This document shows positions 35,470 through 35,590 of a stretch of 35,590 bases of DNA, piece by piece. Where the stretch lies: NCBI GenBank assembly GCA_038316335.1, contig JBBQAM010000042.1, forward strand, positions 1-35,590. Reading direction: 5' to 3'. The notes under the pieces are model-generated. The model saw only the letters and a program-made list of their open reading frames with translations. It had not been told where the DNA came from and ran no database searches. Numbering within the stretch: position 1 is the stretch's first letter; every line of letters begins with the position of its first letter. This DNA is from JALHST01 sp038316335 (lineage in GTDB: Bacteria; Bacteroidota; Bacteroidia; Flavobacteriales; Flavobacteriaceae). The position numbers and the translations under genes were made by a program.

Positions 35470-35590
35470 CTTCGTAACTCGTACTTTACACTTCCGACTT
35501 CCGACTTTGCACTGCCGACTTCCGATTTCGTACCTCGTACTTTACACTTCCGACTTCCGACTTCCGACTTTGCACTTTCGACTTTGCACT
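35470..35590. repeat. Degenerate 7-bp tandem repeat array, arm 2 (opposite orientation)
   Basis: About seventeen heptamers such as CTTCGTA, CTTCCGA, CTTTGCA and CTTTACA continue to the end of the window in the same seven-base phase. The form CTTCGTA is the reverse complement of TACGAAG of arm 1, so the two arms face each other across about 16 bases (35454-35469) and could pair in part. The array continues beyond the window. Confidence 0.85.

Noticed and set aside
35347..35590. CRISPR array
   Set aside because: The seven-base units are contiguous with no spacers, and there are no cas genes.

Overview
The window looks like a chromosomal segment of a marine member of the Bacteroidota, most likely a Flavobacteriaceae-type organism. 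The grounds are AT-rich DNA, few Shine-Dalgarno sites, TAnnTTTG-type -7 boxes, many Cys24-type lipoproteins, Big_9-like domains, a C-terminal CMD..A.NY..C repeat and flavobacterial Wzc proteins. This assignment comes from family knowledge; no 16S or other marker gene is present.

Region 1 (73-27357) is an exopolysaccharide/capsule locus of the Wzx/Wzy type. It is bounded on both sides by paralogous Wzc co-polymerase/tyrosine kinases (73-2448 and 25036-27357). Between them lie a WecA-like phosphoglycosyltransferase (9366), an asparagine-synthetase-like amidotransferase (11579), a Wzx flippase (13533), three GT4 and one GT2 glycosyltransferases, a RimK-like ATP-grasp ligase (16163), a probable Wzy polymerase (17370), a CapK/PaaK-like adenylate-forming enzyme (21049), an SDR epimerase (23784) and a GINT1-like protein (3439). 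The expected logic is WecA initiation on undecaprenyl phosphate, elongation by the glycosyltransferases, amide or acyl decoration by the AsnB, ATP-grasp and CapK proteins, Wzx flipping, Wzy polymerisation and Wzc control of chain length. No Wza is seen; it may lie just upstream. The locus is worn: decayed reading frames are visible at about 6548-7197, 10922-11167 and 22681-23023.

Region 2, inside the locus on the opposite strand, holds two paralogous lipoproteins with a jelly-roll-like C-terminal domain (5122-6351 and 7275-8711). A third, C-terminally shortened relative lies far away at 33158-33517. All three have the lipid-anchored Cys at residue 24 and a -7 box at exactly the same distance from the start codon, so they look like one co-regulated family.

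Region 3 (27388-33020) is a stem-loop repeat array in two blocks that flank a 1020-residue cytochrome c/beta-propeller lipoprotein (29332-32394). The repeats are composite, with four hairpin modules whose stems are exchanged between copies while pairing is kept.

Region 4 (33158-35590) holds the short lipoprotein, a small membrane protein, a 3-keto-disaccharide-hydrolase-domain (DUF1080) lipoprotein and, at the end, two opposing arrays of degenerate 7-bp repeats. By eye, base composition is mosaic: wecA, wzc2 and the cytochrome gene have about half G+C in sampled lines, while much of the sugar-assembly block is far more AT-rich. That fits replacement of an inner serotype-like cassette within a host backbone. 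No rRNA, tRNA, CRISPR array or intact transposase was recognised.
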